Origin: Rhizodiscina lignyota
Lineage: Eukaryota; Ascomycota; Dothideomycetes; Aulographales; Rhizodiscinaceae
Direction: 5' to 3'
Assembly (NCBI GenBank): GCA_010015805.1
Contig: ML978138.1
Coordinates: 372,001-436,000, forward strand
Length of the DNA stretch: 64,000 nucleotides
Positions 47,486-57,448 of this stretch are shown here, in pieces (position 1 is the first letter of the stretch; every line of letters starts with the position of its first letter). The notes beneath the pieces were generated by a model, which worked only from the letters and a program-made list of their open reading frames with translations, made no database searches and was not told the origin of the DNA. The translations under genes were made by a program, and so were the position numbers.

Positions 47486-48549
47486 GAGCGCGGCAACCAA
47501 GTCCATTTCATGTGCCATTACCGCTAGTCCCATTTTAGACGTAAAGAAACATGACTAAGTGCATCGTAATTACCTGACTGCGTCTCCTCTGAACGCGTGA
47601 GATTGTCTAAATCGAAATTCTATTAGCAATAGATACCCCAAAGTTTATTCATTAATTACCGCGAGCTCCCTAACTAACGAATTTATACCTTACTACTATA
47701 TTAGAGTTCTAGAGTCAGCATCGAGTAGCAGATAATTGGCGAAAGTCTACCCATCTACCGGCTCATTCCTAGTTGAAGAGACGTGTTTGGCGACGGGTGT
47801 AGCTGCGTCAATGACGTGAGCTATTTCAGCGTACATAGATTGCGGTTGTTCATGCTTTGAGCTTGCGAATTTGTCACTCATTTCCTAGAAATGACTGATC
47901 TCATTTACCCTCGAAAGGGGCAAGTGCTGGAAGTCTGGTGCCTTTCCTGCTGTAATCCTCATCTTTCCAGCATAGATGTACTCCTCAGTTAGTCAAAACC
48001 CCGACACATTTCTGTAGTAACGATCACGAAACCTTTGGCCGGTTAGGACCTCAAGACAGCAAAATCCGGCAAGGCAAAGTTCAGCTGTCATGAATGCATG
48101 CAGACTTGCATTTGATGACAGCGACTTTCTTCTGAAATGTGGCTATAATAGGGTGAGACTTTTATTTTGGACGAGCCAGTTCCTGCAAGGAATCGAGAAC
48201 ATCGCTGCTTTAGTGGCGAGGTATACTCTATTCTGAGACCATACGGAGCAGTTTCTATTCCAATGGACCCGTAATCTTGTTTCATCTGCTTCTACGACAA
48301 CCCAACCTTGTTTCCATATTCAGCATCCGAGCTCATAGCTTCCCCAGATCACCGCACTCTTTTCATATCCCCAAGGTCTTTGATGGCTGCTTCCCCTCTC
48401 CTCACATCAGTCTTTCGTCAGACGACTCCATAGATATCTGCAGAAGATATTGTGTCTGAGAAAATTGTCATGTTCATCTCGGACTGGCAGCCGTAGCTAT
48501 CTTTAGCGAATGTAGGCGAAGTGGAGAGGAACTCTGAATGCGACTACGG
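47486..48549. other. left arm of the element, noncoding
   Basis: AT-rich in its first half, with no ORF over 65 codons that looks real. The end of the arm is the promoter side of the large FNNEQ gene. Confidence 0.5.
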
Positions 48550-48558
48550 TATATAAAG
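48549..48558 (+). promoter_or_regulatory. TATA box of the large FNNEQ gene
   Basis: GTATATAAAG lies 141-150 bases before the ATG at 48699 and is followed by an A/C/T-rich leader (TCATTCAGAAAAACAAAAC). This is a strong core promoter by fungal standards, so the gene is probably expressed under some condition. Confidence 0.6.
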
Positions 48559-48698
48559 AGTTGAGACGATGCTAAGGAAACCTTCTCTTCATCGGCTCAT
48601 TCAGAAAAACAAAACTAATACAACCTTTTCGTTATTTTTTTCCATTTTATTCCCTTTTCCCTAGCTCCTAGATTCTAATACTAGTCCAGTCATTCAAG

Positions 48699-49889
48699 AT
48701 GAAGGTTTCCGTGTCAGTTGCGATCCTCGCGTTCTGCGCTGCTCTCGCTGTTGCCACGCCAGTCCCGTCTACTAGCGGCGAGCAAGGATTGACCAAGCGC
48801 GGTTTTGGCTTCGAAAATTTCAACAACGAGCAGGACGGTGGCCGCGGCGATAACTTCAATAACGAGCAGGACGGCGGCCGAGGCGATAATTTCAATAACG
48901 AGCAAGACGGTGGCCGCGGCGACAACTTTAATAACGAGCAAGGACTCCGCAAGCGCAGCAGGGACAACTTCAACAACGAGCAGAGCGGCAGCGGCCGCGG
49001 CGACTTCAACAACGAGCAAGGCGGCAGCGGCGATAACTTTAACAACGAGCAAGAGGGTGGCCGCGGCGATAACTTTAACAACGAGCAAGGAAAACTCCGC
49101 AAGCGCAGTAGGGACAACTTCAACAACGAGCAGAGCGGCAGCGGCCGAGGCGACAACTTCAACAACGAGCAGAGCGGCAGCGGCAGCGGCGACAACTTCA
49201 ATAACGAGCAGAGCGGCAGCGGCAGCGGCGACAGCTTCAACAACGAGCAGAGCGGCAGCGGCAGCGGCGACAACTTCAATAACGAGCAAGGCGGTAGCGG
49301 CGACAACTTCAACAACGAGCAAGACGGTGGCCGCGGCGATAACTTCAACAACGAGCAAGGAAAACTCCGCAAGCGCAGCAGGGACAACTTCAACAACGAG
49401 CAGAGCGGCAGCGGCCGAGGCGACTTCAACAACGAGCAAGGCGGCAGCGGCGATAACTTTAACAACGAGCAAGAGGGTGGCCGCGGCGATAACTTCAATA
49501 ACGAGCAAGGAAAACTTCGCAAGCGCAGCAGGGATAACTTCAACAACGAGCAGAGCGGCAGCGGCCGAGGCGACAACTTCAACAACGAGCAAGGCGGCAG
49601 CGGCGACAACTTCAACAACGAGCAAGAGGGTGGCCGCGGCGATAACTTCAACAACGAGCAAGGGAAACTTCGCAAGCGCAGCGACTTCTGCAGCAACTTT
49701 AACAACGAGCAGATTATGCCGGTCCCCTCTTACGTTTACAAAAAGTTCCCCACCTTCAAGGGCTACTATTTGGTGCACGCCTCTGCCACCGCCACCGCCT
49801 CCGCCTCCTCAATCGCCGACGATTCGTTCAGCAACTTCCAGTCATCGGGAGGAGATGGGCAATCGTTTAGCAACGTACAGATCAACTAA
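48699..49889 (+). CDS. secreted FNNEQ-repeat protein with Kex2-type sites
   Basis: Single exon, 396 residues. MKVSVSVAILAFCAALAVAT is a clear signal peptide, followed by a TPVPSTSGEQGLTKR propeptide-like stretch. The body holds 24 copies of FNNEQ, mostly as D-N-FNNEQ with linkers GGRGD, SGSGRGD, SGSGSGD or GGSGD. Six Lys-Arg sites (LTKR, GLRKR and four GKLRKR, the last before SDFCSN) would let Kex2 release peptides of about 4, 4, 7, 4 and 4 repeats plus a C-terminal domain. That domain has one Cys, an aromatic stretch (YVYKKFPTFKGYYLVH), an Ala/Thr/Ser run and ends FSNVQIN. Composition is almost devoid of hydrophobic residues in the repeats. I know no named family. Kex2-processed fungal repeat proteins include repellents and pheromone or RiPP precursors; here the role is open. 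Confidence 0.88.
   Translation: MKVSVSVAILAFCAALAVATPVPSTSGEQGLTKRGFGFENFNNEQDGGRGDNFNNEQDGGRGDNFNNEQDGGRGDNFNNEQGLRKRSRDNFNNEQSGSGRGDFNNEQGGSGDNFNNEQEGGRGDNFNNEQGKLRKRSRDNFNNEQSGSGRGDNFNNEQSGSGSGDNFNNEQSGSGSGDSFNNEQSGSGSGDNFNNEQGGSGDNFNNEQDGGRGDNFNNEQGKLRKRSRDNFNNEQSGSGRGDFNNEQGGSGDNFNNEQEGGRGDNFNNEQGKLRKRSRDNFNNEQSGSGRGDNFNNEQGGSGDNFNNEQEGGRGDNFNNEQGKLRKRSDFCSNFNNEQIMPVPSYVYKKFPTFKGYYLVHASATATASASSIADDSFSNFQSSGGDGQSFSNVQIN
48820..49715 (+). repeat. coding minisatellite (33-42-nt units) of the FNNEQ gene
   Basis: Tandem units around AACTTCAACAACGAGCAA with GGCGGC/GGTGGC linkers and a higher-order block of about 210-320 bases punctuated by CTCCGCAAGCGCAG (the LRKRS site). Neighbouring higher-order blocks are nearly identical, which points to recent unequal exchange. 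The repeat keeps other frames open, producing long antisense and shifted ORFs that are not genes. Confidence 0.8.
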
Positions 49890-50684
49890 TTTTGAAGCGC
49901 CTGATTGTCTCGCCTTAGCTGCTGGCGTGAAGGAACTGCAGCACGTGTGGATTTTGGTGAAATCTCTATGTTGTCTTCTTGCTTATGTGGAGCATTTGCG
50001 GTCACCGTTGCATGTCAATTGCCTCATCTTGTTTGACTTTCTCATTGTTTTTATTCTGGGCTTCCGACTTCAGCCACTCATTCTACCCGACCTCAAAAAG
50101 GCTCGCGGAAAGTCGATCTGATCTTTGCGAGTTCTGGCTTTCACGGATAATAAAATTTAAATACCATAATGCTTTCTTGAACATAGACAACGATCTTATT
50201 TGACCAGGGAGAATGTTCGAGTGAACGACTAGGTGTAAGGTCGACTGGTGGACCAAACAGAAAATCTGTTAGAAGACTGAGTTAAGGGTTAGGAAGCTAA
50301 GTGAGGTTTCTTAACGGTAGATCGAGGCCAGATTTTTCGGCTTCCGAGAGGGTACTCTAAGATCGATTTTCGGAAGCTTGTTGGCGCTTAAATTTCGTTT
50401 CTGTCTGAGAATGTATAAATTTACGAGAGTTACTAACGTCAGTAATGGAAATGTATTCATACAACACATTGAGAGTTGCTGAAGCTATGAATCAACAATT
50501 AAGAGTAGCTTCAATGCCTCCATAATGTCCGACCCGAAAGGGACTACCTATCTCAGCGAGCGATAGGAGTTTGACTTAGTCGCCAAGAAGATCAAGAACT
50601 TCAAAAGCACGACAATGACTTCGGAAATTCATCGTGAAATCTCAACGATCTAATTGGACTATCGCTGAAAGCTCAGCATGCTAA
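49890..50684. other. middle of the element, noncoding
   Basis: 3' region shared by the two convergent cargo genes. No convincing ORF; moderately AT-rich. Confidence 0.5.
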
Positions 50685-51152
50685 TTACATTATTACCTCC
50701 TCAAGTGCCTCTTCCAAATCCCTATCAATGATGCTCACGTTGTTGCCATCACCGATCTCGGTGACAGTATTCGTAGTTTTCCCGCTGTTATGGTCGCTGA
50801 TGGAGACGTTGTTTCCATCCCCATCGATATTGACATTGTTGGTGTCGTCGCCGCAGTTGCCATCGCTAATAGATACATTGTTGGCATCGCCCTTGGTACT
50901 GACATTGTTTGTAGTCGAGCCCTTCTTGTTGCCAGAGCAGGTCTGGCCCCCAGTATTTCCATTGTTGACTTGAGTGTTGCTGATTTGGGTGCCACCACTC
51001 CCGTCTCCGCCCTGTTCGTTGTTGAAATTGTCGTTGCCGCTTCCGCCATTGACTTGAACATTTGAGATTTGTTTCCCATGACGCGGGAGTGGGGCGGCGC
51101 CGACGAGGACAATAGCAAAGAAGCTTGCAGTGAGGATGCTAGTGAAACGCAT
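50685..51152 (-). CDS. small secreted protein with FNNEQ and NNVSI repeats
   Basis: Single exon, 155 residues, start MRFTSILTASFFAIVLVGAA, a signal peptide ending near APLPRHGK. Next is KQISNVQVNGGSGNDNFNNEQ, which joins the SNVQ[IV]N motif (found at the C-terminus of the larger cargo protein) to one FNNEQ copy, then a variant ISNTQVNNG. The second half repeats a roughly 17-residue unit with the core NNVSI or NNVNI followed by D-G-[DN] (GDANNVSISDGNC, NNVNIDGDGN, NNVSISDHN, NNVSIIDRD), reminiscent of short beta-solenoid repeats. Two Cys are present (GQTCSG and DGNCGD) and could pair. No dibasic sites. The shared motifs say that both cargo genes belong to one family or system. Function unknown. 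Confidence 0.82.
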   Translation of the reverse strand: MRFTSILTASFFAIVLVGAAPLPRHGKQISNVQVNGGSGNDNFNNEQGGDGSGGTQISNTQVNNGNTGGQTCSGNKKGSTTNNVSTKGDANNVSISDGNCGDDTNNVNIDGDGNNVSISDHNSGKTTNTVTEIGDGNNVSIIDRDLEEALEEVIM

Positions 51153-52125
51153 CTTGATTGTATTAAACAATAATTGTAGAGAAAAACGCCGCAAAAGAGT
51201 GACTTGTGAGATCCGAAATTCCTAGAGATTGCGCCTTTGAAAACTACATAAGAGGGTAATGTTACGCTTTAAATCTCTGGGAGGGGGGAAAATCCTTGTG
51301 CTGCTTACTGCGTGTTGCGGCGGTGTGCCCGTAATGCTAATAAAGCCTTCTTGCGAGTTCCTCAAATAGCCCTAAGCCCAAGGCCTTACGTATGGAAGGT
51401 CTAAGAGAACTCGTAAATTGCTCACCATGTATTACTCAACTTAGATCACCTACCCCGTAAACAGAGATTTGGTAAGGACCCATCTAGTCAGAAAATATTT
51501 ATAGCTATTACGGTGTATGACAGGGCTTGTATTACCGCATCCCGGTAACTGCATTAACTCCGTCAAAACTACGCGCCCTACCCCTCTTGTCTGTAATCGA
51601 CGTCAAAGAGTGTGTCATTTGAGTGCTTTGTTACAAAAGATTCTGAAGGTAAAGATCTACACTAAGAACGCCCGTGGCGAATATACACAGTTCCCGATCG
51701 GGAACACCCGGGCCGGATAAATCTATTTCCGGTCCCGTCATCTGAAATCGTGTTCGTGCACCTTGTTCACAATTCAAAGATATCGAGGAGGTCACGTGAT
51801 GCTGGTCGCACACGCGAATTTTCGAAAGCCTACTCCTCTATAATTAGCGTATATATAAGTATAAAAAGTAGATAGATACGCGTAGAAAGGCTTGACTTGA
51901 AATCAAATAGAGCGCTTTTCTCGAATTCAGTCGTGGGCGATTATCATAGAGTTGTAAAATAGAGCATGACCAAAAATTTGAAGAATTTGATGGGGGTTCG
52001 CAGGCTAATTAGGTAATAACTAGCCTAAAGGAATTGTCCTTAGGTAGGATAACAGCGGCTTTTCGACTTGGTGAAACCCCTTAAGAACCTAAGGTATAAA
52101 CCTCATAGATATGAAGTAAGTCATT
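51153..52125. other. right arm of the element, noncoding
   Basis: Promoter side of the small FNNEQ gene, then AT-rich DNA (TATATATAAG near 51850) up to the right inverted repeat. No ORF recognised. Confidence 0.5.
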
Positions 52126-52143
52126 ATGTTTCGTTGCAAATAT
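52126..52143 (-). repeat. right terminal inverted repeat
   Basis: Plus-strand ATGTTTCGTTGCAAATAT, the inverted partner of 47470-47485, directly followed by ATGCA. Confidence 0.75.
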
Positions 52144-52148
52144 ATGCA
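52144..52148 (+). repeat. target-site duplication, right copy (ATGCA)
   Basis: Second ATGCA, adjoining the right inverted repeat; on the minus strand it is the TGCAT of the codons for Cys-Ile in DAICI. Confidence 0.8.
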
Positions 52149-52760
52149 GATGGCGTCTGCCCACAAATCAAGCGCTTGTGAAGTGCTTCGGATCCGCCGA
52201 AGAGCCACTTCGAGAGTCTTTGTGATTTTTAATTTGCAACCATTGCAGAGGATTTCGACGCTGTCGGAAACGTTCCCCCAAACGTAGGAAATAGCTTGGT
52301 AGTCTGGTCCCGCGCTCGTCCTTTCGATGCGCAGATCGCATTTGATGGGATCGTCTCGTTGGCCTGGATATAGTCGAACAATACGAATGGAGTCCTCATA
52401 TGGAAGCGCCTGATAGACGGATTTCTCCCCACTCGAGAGTGTGGAGAGTGTGGAGAGTGGTTCCCTAGAAGCATGTTCCGCGATGTTCAGCCTTGCCAAT
52501 TGCGGGACATTCTCGCCGCGACCTCCAGTCGTGTCACCATCTTGCTCTCGTCTCGAAAATGTCCCCTTGCTGAACGATAGGAGATGCCCGAAGGCCGAGC
52601 AGACTTTCTGTATCATCAAAATGTCTTTAATATGCAGAATTGAAGACGAGATGCCGTGGGACGTTACACGAGGCTGTATATATTGACTGCCTTGAAAGCT
52701 GCGCCACGAATGGCTTGAGGCTAACCCGTCATAGGATTGCATCCATGTCGCGCCAGGCAT
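52144..52760 (-). pseudogene. HET-domain gene, 5' part (split by insertion)
   Basis: The frame starts at ATG 52760 (MPGATWMQSYDG; later ATGs are possible starts) and runs 205 codons. It contains YQALPYEDSIRIVRLYPGQ, DYQAISYVWGNVSDSVEI and ALDLWADAICI, the canonical first half of a HET domain (ISYVWG, LWADAICI). After DAICI the frame runs into the element and adds YLQRNIMTY and a few more codons before a stop at 52089. The second half of the domain lies at 45976-47464. The break point, orientation and phase all fit one gene cut by the element. Confidence 0.88.
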
Positions 52761-52859
52761 CCGGGATATTTAGTATTTCGTAAGGACGCATCTCGGAAGT
52801 GTAAGGTCCCGCAATATAAAGAGTTTGTTATCATTCAGACGATAGAGGAGATATCACAA

Positions 52860-55800
52860 TCATGCGAATCGCACTTCACCAAACATACTGGCCCTCACTT
52901 GCATCAGCGCAACGAGCTCCAGCTCGAACTCCTGCAAGATGACCGCATTCGTCAGGATATGACTCAAGCTCGCCTCTCTCAACGCTTTATCCGTCTTCTT
53001 CTCTTCTGACTTTGCGCCTTCAGTGTCTGCGTCAGGACCCGCCTCCGCTCCTGTCGCAAACTGCTTTTCACCATCAGCCACCTTCTGGTTGTCTTTACTC
53101 CCAAACTGGAATCTCCTCTTCAAAATCTCCGCATCAGCTTCCCTTACAACGTCGTTCAGCAGAGCTCTCGGATCTCTCACAGCCGCGTTCATGCTCTCCC
53201 CTGGTCTAGGGCTCTGCGCCCTCGATCGCGCCTGTGGCGTCGCCGGACTCCTGGATCCAAGCAGCCCATAAGAGCCCAAACCCTGCTGTTGTTGTGGCGT
53301 CGATGACCCTGGACTACCACTCGGTGGAACTTTGCTCTTAGAATTGCTGCGTGGCGTCCTAGGAGGACGTGGAGAATCTCGCGACCCGACACTCGCGTCG
53401 CCGCCGATGCTGCGCTCATAGTCGGCCAGCATGCGCTGTGCGAGATTCAAAGTCTTGCCGACGCCAGGAATAGGCTTGCTGGGGCTTCCACTGCCGCTGA
53501 TACTGCGTTCGTATTCGGCGAAGATGCGGTCTGCAATGCTTCGCTTTCCGTCCTTTGGCGCCGGTGTACCTGCTTGGGACCGTGGAGGAGATGCCTGGGC
53601 AAAGTCTTTTGGTGGGACGGGAGGTGGTGCGTTTGCGATAGCTTCTGATATTGCATCGTACAGACTGAATGCTTGCCGGCGTGCGGTAAGGAGGACGTCA
53701 AAGTCTGGGACTGCAGCGCGCACAGATGAGAGTTCCGCATGAATTGCATGTAGCGCCGCGAGAAGAGACGGGGTATTCCGTCGATACCAATTCGGTCTAC
53801 GACGGGCAAGCTCTAGGGCTGTTATATGGTCCGCCTCCGTTGGTAGAGCCCCATTTGTAGCTGTCATTGATTGAGATAGCGATTGAATCGAAGATTCAAG
53901 GTTGGAATCTGTGTCATGATACACGTATTTCGATGGCTCGACGGATAGCCATCCTTCGAGTAGCAGATGTCCGCATGAGGCGAGTGTGATAACTGTCTCT
54001 GTGAGGCCAAGATTCACCTCGACGTTATTCGTCAAGAAAGTCTCGAGGACCTCCAGTGTATACCGGAACATGCTATCGTCAGGGCTTAGATGATGGGTTG
54101 TAGGTTCTCGCAGACAGATGAGGCTTGAGTCTGCCTGCTTTGGGGCAAATCCAAGCTCGTCCAATTTTAAAATTTGGGCCGAACAAGTGTGCGACTCAAG
54201 GAGTTTGAGCGCATCCTTCAGATGGCTTTCGTAAGCTTCATCAAGGCCAGTGTCTCCGATTGTCTTGGCGAGGTCAAGATATGCGTCCATCTCCGCATTG
54301 AGACTGCCATGTGTTCGATGGATTTCCTTGTTGGAACTGAATGAAACTTTGACGAGCGAACCAATGCCGTACGTGTGGTTCTTGCTGAGTATGATCGAGA
54401 CGAGACGAAAGGCTGCAGTGACAGTCTGCTGGTTGTTTGAACGGAGGCTGCTTAATATCAAGTCGACCAGACTGAACAAAGAGGGGTTCAACTGTTCATC
54501 ATCCTTCGGATTGCTCGCAAGTAGCATAAGTGACCGACGCCGCCGGACGAGCCGAGGGGATGCAGATGATTCTTGAGGAAGTCCATTCATGCCTTCCGGC
54601 ATGGCTAGAAGGTATTGCAGCATCATATGAATTAGTTCCGGATGGTCGAGTGCTTCAAGAATGCGTCGAAGGTACATCAAAACCGCAACAGAGGAGCCAC
54701 CGTCAGCATCAGAGGACTCCAAAAGAGATGGGTATCTACAAATCGTCAGTGAGGGTGAATGCGGGAGGGGGCTAGACATACAGTAACTGCTGCAAGAACA
54801 AGACTTGGAAATGATCCAATAAGGTCTGCCGGACATCAATAGATTTGCAATGCTCCAAAACATCTTGCCAAAAGGTCAAGTATGATAGAAACGTGTCCAT
54901 GTGGGTCTTGAGGTTTGGAGAGAAGAGGCTCTCAGCATCGCCAGCCGGCGGTCCTTCTGCATAGTCCGAGAGCACAAGCACGATCGGCATGTCCTCTTTT
55001 GGATGGACAATTGAGAGTTTTCTGATCCATATTAGCATATTATCTCCATCAGAGTACAGACCTCATACCTGCTGAGCTGGCTATACAGCGCGCCCAACCC
55101 AGTGGCCATCAAAGTCGGGATATCACTCTCAACTAACCACTGCTCCAACTCATCGCTCTTACTTGCGCTCTCAAACACATACAGCAGCCCCGTCCTCGCA
55201 AAGTCCCCGATTCTCCCCCCGTGATGCACGTGGTCAATAAGCTGATAGCACAACGGGAAATCCTCCTTCTGCGTCACTCCCGCAAAGCCCTGCCTCCTCC
55301 TCTCCCTATCCTTCTCTAGAAACTCGCTCTCCGAAATCACATTCCTCTGTCTGAACCACACGGGCAGGATCTCCGGCTGCAACCTAATCTTCGCCGTAAT
55401 GCCAAACAGCAGCTCCACAACCTCGACCTCCGTGTCCTCACCCACGAAGATGCCGCCTCCGCCTCCCGATGAAATCCGATCCACAAACCCCATCAGCGAC
55501 TGCGCAAAGCGCTCGGCCGCGAGAAACTCCTCCTCCTCGCTGTCGATGAGCGCGCCGAAAAAGGCGACCGCCTCGCGAATGACAGACTCATTGTAGCACG
55601 CGCTCGCGATGCGCGCGATCGTGATGTAGATCTGGGCGGAGGCGGCGAAGGAGAGGGAGAGATGCGGGGCTGGAGAACGGGATTCATCGTGGAGGATGGT
55701 GGTGAGGCGTTGGAAGGAGACGCGGATGGACTCGAGGGCCTGGGGGTCGTTGTGGAGGGCTTGGGATTTTTGGACGGTGTGCTGGAGAGCTCTTAGAATT

Positions 55801-55999
55801 TGAAAAGTGTCGGGGGGTATGTGGGAGGGTGTGTAGTACCAATAACCGATCGTAAATCTGTTGGAAGCGTGCCAGGCGCTGTTTGGGATTATTCGATGCT
55901 GAAGATGGCTTGTTGCCTCCGCCGATCAGGCGCGAGAACTGTGGAAGTCAGATACTCTTGTCTCAAGTGAGAGCCTCGTGGGGCACTTACAAAGTCCAT
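52860..55999 (-). CDS. FHIP/RAI16-like protein (FTS-Hook-interacting)
   Basis: Five exons: 55999-55991 (only MDF), 55938-55847, 55791-55069, 55021-54782 and 54735-52860, all phases consistent, 979 residues. The N-terminal two thirds is a helical repeat region conserved in the FHIP/RAI16 family (FFSRLIGGGNKPSS, ESVIREAVAFFGALIDSEEEEF, FARTGLLYVFESA, DTFLSYLTFWQDVLEHC, LMYLRRILEALDHPELIHMMLQYLL, GWLSVEPS). The last third has Ser/Pro-rich disorder (residues about 760-900) and a conserved helical end (HILTNAVILQEFELELVALMQVRA). In Aspergillus, FhipA works with Hook and FTS to couple early endosomes to dynein. The 9-nt first exon relies on a GTAAGT donor and CCACAG acceptor. Confidence 0.88.
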
Positions 56000-56398
56000 G
56001 TTGCGATTTATAGCGCATCTTGTCTGCGCATATTCTCACTGAAATGTTCAGGCGGTAGAGGTGTACACATGCATGAAGCTGTGGAAATAATGCTGGGCTT
56101 CGTTTCATGGGCTTGAGGCTTGGGCGTGGGCCAATGACGTACAAGATGTCAAAAGGGTGTGGTTTTCGAAGAGATTAATGAAACATGTCTACAATTATTA
56201 AATCTATATAGGCACAATTACTTGTATCATAATCAAATGTGAATATCCAAGCTTCGCGCCCGCTGTAAACACGCAAGCCTGTAGTGACAAGGCCCATCGT
56301 CTGCAACTGGCCACATTTACATATCCATCAAGGCATATCACGGGATTCCGATCCAGAACCTTATGTTGACTACCTCTCTTGTTGACAACTCTTCTCAT
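56000..56398. other. intergenic between two tandem minus-strand genes
   Basis: Promoter of the FHIP-like gene and 3' end of the DUF4336 gene. Nothing else seen. Confidence 0.5.
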
Positions 56399-57448
56399 CT
56401 ATTTATTCGCTGCTTTTATGTGCCACTCCATAATCTTCTCGAAGATGCCCTTACCATCGGTCTCGATCACGTCGCCATGGCAAGGAATGATCCGGTCGAA
56501 GTCCCACTTTGCAATCTTGTCCACGCTCTTGTTGAAGCTCGGCTTATTGGCGCTGGAAGGACCGTACCAAATGAGTCGCTTCTGTGCAAGCGCTGCGCCA
56601 GCCGTACCGTTGAGGTAAATGAAGATTTTGGTCAGGATGCCGGCTGATTTGCGTTAGACGCCACAACATCTCCTAATCATCAGATATGTGTAGACTTACA
56701 ATTCGGCGATTGTCCGCTCTTGCTGAACTGTTCTGTCGCCGGGAGATTGAACATGAGATCGGCCTCGATGAGTGTTCGCTCTGGCTTGTAGTTGAAGACG
56801 AGTTCCTTGTTCGCATGGCCGTCCACAAATTCATAGTCGAAGTTGGCATCGAAATCGTCGTCGATTTTGAGATCGTTCTTATTCTTGGCCGTGAACACGT
56901 ACGTGAAGTGTACATCCTCGTTCTTCTGCTTGGCTCTCTTCTCGGGAAGCCCTTCTGGGCCGATAACCTTCGCCTTGGGATACTCCTTGGACCAAGCTCC
57001 GATGAAGATGTGATGCTAACGTTTGGTCAGTTCCATATACTGGTATGACTTGTTCCCAACGCACCTCAATATCAGTTGCTGCAATGTACTTTACATCGCC
57101 GCCCAACGATTCGACCTTTTCTTTAACCTCAGGAGTCAATGCCGTTGGGGAGAAGACTGCCAAAGCGCCGGATTGGAGACGAACTGGGAGAGTGTTAGTA
57201 TCGCAAGATCCGCATTACCGTAGTCACAAGTCAATCTGAAATTCATGACAGTGAAATCGTTCTCAAAGCATGAGGGGACGCGATGCGCCTAGGCCGCGGA
57301 TTCAAATTGACGTACCGATCGTTCCCCTTCCTCCAACCTTTATGCGCCCAAATCGGTAGAAAGGTGCGGAGCATGTCACAATATTCGGCGTGACATCTCT
57401 AATCACCATCACCGCCGACGGATTCGGTGGAATGAGCTTGGAAGTCAT
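56399..57448 (-). CDS. metallo-beta-lactamase-like DUF4336 protein
   Basis: Four exons: 57448-57316, 57183-57065, 57015-56700 and 56643-56399, 270 residues, all phases consistent. The protein starts MTSKLIPPNPSAVMVIRDVT and contains TCSAPFYRFGRIKVGGRGT, ALTPEVKEKVESLGGDVKYI, HHIFIGAWSKEYPKAKVIGP, RTLIEADLMFNLPA and WDFDRIIPCHGDVIE. This order (VGGRGT, HH after a long helix, late Asp, final CHGD) is that of DUF4336, a branch of the metallo-beta-lactamase fold with modified ligands. Fungal members are uncharacterised, probably cytosolic hydrolases. Introns are 132, 49 and 56 nt. Confidence 0.85.

Larger units (their letters stand above)
47470..52143. mobile_element. 4.67-kb TIR element inserted in the HET gene, carrying two secreted-repeat-protein genes
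   Basis: Ends: TATCGCAACGAAACAT at 47470-47485 and its imperfect inverted copy ATGTTTCGTTGCAAATAT at 52126-52143 (12-bp perfect core). ATGCA direct repeats flank it at 47465 and 52144. Deleting the segment and one ATGCA joins 617 nt and 1,489 nt of HET coding sequence into 2,106 nt, an exact multiple of three, and rebuilds the motif DAICIEQ. Inside are 48699-49889 (plus) and 50685-51152 (minus), both secreted FNNEQ-motif proteins. No ORF resembles a transposase, integrase, reverse transcriptase or tyrosine recombinase, so it is probably non-autonomous. Its noncoding DNA is more AT-rich than the surrounding genes. I cannot assign a superfamily. Confidence 0.82.

Noticed and set aside
48699-49889. 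FNNEQ protein as a dikaritin-type (ustiloxin-like) RiPP precursor
   Set aside because: Kex2 sites fit, but the repeats have no Tyr core and I see no UstYa/DUF3328 gene nearby; only the looser Kex2-processed repeat class is supported.
48668-50121. Long ORFs antisense (345 and 354 codons) and in another forward frame (438 codons) over the FNNEQ gene
   Set aside because: They arise because the tandem repeat keeps all frames free of stops; they read as simple Leu/Val/Thr/Ala runs, and only the FNNEQ frame has a signal peptide, TATA box and sensible ends.
47470-52143. The insertion as an LTR retrotransposon or a Starship
   Set aside because: No long direct repeats, no reverse transcriptase or integrase, and no DUF3435 tyrosine recombinase; the termini are short inverted repeats.
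47470-52143. TA target-site duplication (Tc1/mariner)
   Set aside because: TA is present at both ends, but restoring the gene with a TA duplication leaves extra codons in DAICI; the 5-bp ATGCA duplication rebuilds the motif exactly.
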